Assembly (NCBI GenBank): GCA_934663885.1
Contig: CAKUKW010000135.1
Location: forward strand, 1 to 5,785
Length of the DNA: 5,785 nucleotides
Direction: 5' to 3'
Source of the DNA: an uncultured Tidjanibacter sp.
GTDB taxonomy: Bacteria; Bacteroidota; Bacteroidia; Bacteroidales; Rikenellaceae
Shown: one piece after another, positions 4,979-5,785 of the stretch
Numbering within the stretch: the stretch's first letter is position 1
Layout: each line of letters starts with the position of its first letter
Program-made: the position numbers and the translations under genes
The notes under the pieces: model-generated
The model's input: the letters and a program-made list of their open reading frames with translations, nothing else
Told to the model about the DNA's origin: nothing
The model's database searches: none

Positions 4979-5785
4979 ATGAAAAAAATATTCTTGTTCT
5001 TACTTGCCGGTTCATTCTTATTCGCATTCACTGCCTGTGAACAGGGCGGCGGCGACACCGGATCGATAACCGTGAACCCGTCTACACTCAATTTCGAGGC
5101 GAGCGGCAATTCGGCACAGTATATCATGGTAACCGCCACCAACACTACATGGACTGCCGCGGTAAGCTCCGCCGCATCTTCGTGGTTGAACATCGCCTCC
5201 AGCGGCAACTCTATCACGGTAACCGTAAATGATTATACGGGCAACGATCCGCGCAGCGGAAGCATAACCGTAACTCCCGTGAGCGGCGATCCGAAAATAA
5301 TTACCGTTAACCAGGCCGGCGTACCTGCGGTCGAGATTATTACCTTTACCTACGGGGAAACAGAGTATTACGGGGACTATTATACTAACGGCTGCGGCAA
5401 CTTCGACCTTTATTTCGAAGCCCTCGACGGCAATAAATCCGGCTATGTCCTGTTTATGGAGTCTTTCTCCGACCTTGATGACGCCAATCCGGTATTTACC
5501 CCGCACCTTTACAACATTAACGACAACCGTACTATTTATACCATTATGCCGGGCAGGTACGATCCGGATAGGGGATACGTCAGCGCCACTTTAAGTGTGA
5601 TCGCGGGCGGCGCGGCTACAAACCGGAATTCCGTCATATCCGGAACCGTTAACGTTACGGGCACGCCCGGGGCGTATGTATTCGATATGAATATTACGCT
5701 GGACGACGGGCGTACATTAAAAATGGCTTACACTGGTGCCCTGCCCGCTGCAGCTCCCGCAATGTCGCCCGCGGCAGCCGGTGTG
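4979..5785 (+). CDS. BACON-domain lipoprotein (5' part, runs off right edge)
   Basis: The frame is open for 269 codons from ATG 4979 to the last base, with no stop in the window. Residues 1-20 are a lipoprotein signal (MKKIFLFLLAGSFLFAFTAC, lipidated Cys20); the next residues, EQGGGD, are a weaker export motif than in the NigD-like protein. Residues 28-114 form a BACON domain: SITVNPSTLNFEASG, then TTWTAAVSS, SSWLNIASSGNSITVTV and a closing ITVNQAG strand. BACON is a Bacteroidetes beta-sandwich thought to mediate carbohydrate or mucin binding or to act as a spacer. Residues 116-254 are a second beta-rich region (FTYGETEYYGDYYTNGCGNFDLYF, later NVTGTPGAYVFDMNITL and DGRTLKMAYTGAL) of no family I can name. 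An Ala/Pro-rich stretch begins at 255 and may be a linker to a further domain or the near end of the protein. No enzyme motif is visible. Confidence 0.87.
   Translation, partial: MKKIFLFLLAGSFLFAFTACEQGGGDTGSITVNPSTLNFEASGNSAQYIMVTATNTTWTAAVSSAASSWLNIASSGNSITVTVNDYTGNDPRSGSITVTPVSGDPKIITVNQAGVPAVEIITFTYGETEYYGDYYTNGCGNFDLYFEALDGNKSGYVLFMESFSDLDDANPVFTPHLYNINDNRTIYTIMPGRYDPDRGYVSATLSVIAGGAATNRNSVISGTVNVTGTPGAYVFDMNITLDDGRTLKMAYTGALPAAAPAMSPAAAGV

Noticed and set aside
4903..5506. Minus-strand frames opposite the BACON gene
   Set aside because: They are antisense shadows of a + strand gene with a clear lipoprotein signal and BACON domain.

Overview
The window looks like chromosomal DNA from a Bacteroidales bacterium, possibly Rikenellaceae/Alistipes-like, although the family placement is a guess. 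Three things point there. Several gene upstreams carry the Bacteroidetes -7 promoter element TAnnTTTG with no Shine-Dalgarno sequence. Lipoprotein signal peptides are followed by an acidic, surface-export type motif. The families present (DUF4374, NigD-like, BACON) are largely Bacteroidetes families. All six supported genes lie on the + strand. I see no rRNA, tRNA, CRISPR array or insertion sequence.

Region 1 (1-2227) is an iron/siderophore block. It holds the 3' part of a DUF4374 (XusB-like) siderophore-binding lipoprotein gene, cut by the left edge. Next come a perfect 17-bp hairpin and a promoter-like sequence, then a complete PepSY-TM inner-membrane protein (XusC-like, probable ferric-siderophore reductase) with four well placed histidines and an unusual Gly/Gln-rich periplasmic insert. 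The XusA-type TonB-dependent receptor expected as partner would lie left of the window.

Region 2 (2228-2597) is a 370-base gap with no convincing gene. It carries a weak hairpin over the xusC stop, a perfect TAnnTTTG box, and about 30 bases after it a stable bulged hairpin with a GUAA loop. This could be the xusC 3' end or a short independent RNA. A second TAnnTTTG box sits just before the next gene.

Region 3 (2598-3986) is a two-gene, ATGA-overlapping operon: a hemerythrin (HHE) protein related to the RIC/ScdA/YtfE iron-sulfur repair proteins, then a LuxR/NarL-type regulator. The HHE protein keeps its di-iron ligands but lacks the CC pair of the ScdA N-terminal domain. The regulator's receiver domain has Asn where the phospho-accepting Asp should be. 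I infer a split sensor-regulator in which the di-iron protein, not a histidine kinase, may set the regulator's activity in response to NO, O2 or redox state. This is the most interesting part of the window.

Region 4 (4054-5785) holds two lipoprotein genes, each with its own promoter-like region and separated by a strong intrinsic terminator. The first is a NigD-like protein. The second is a BACON-domain protein that runs off the right edge. Both are probably exported lipoproteins of unknown function.
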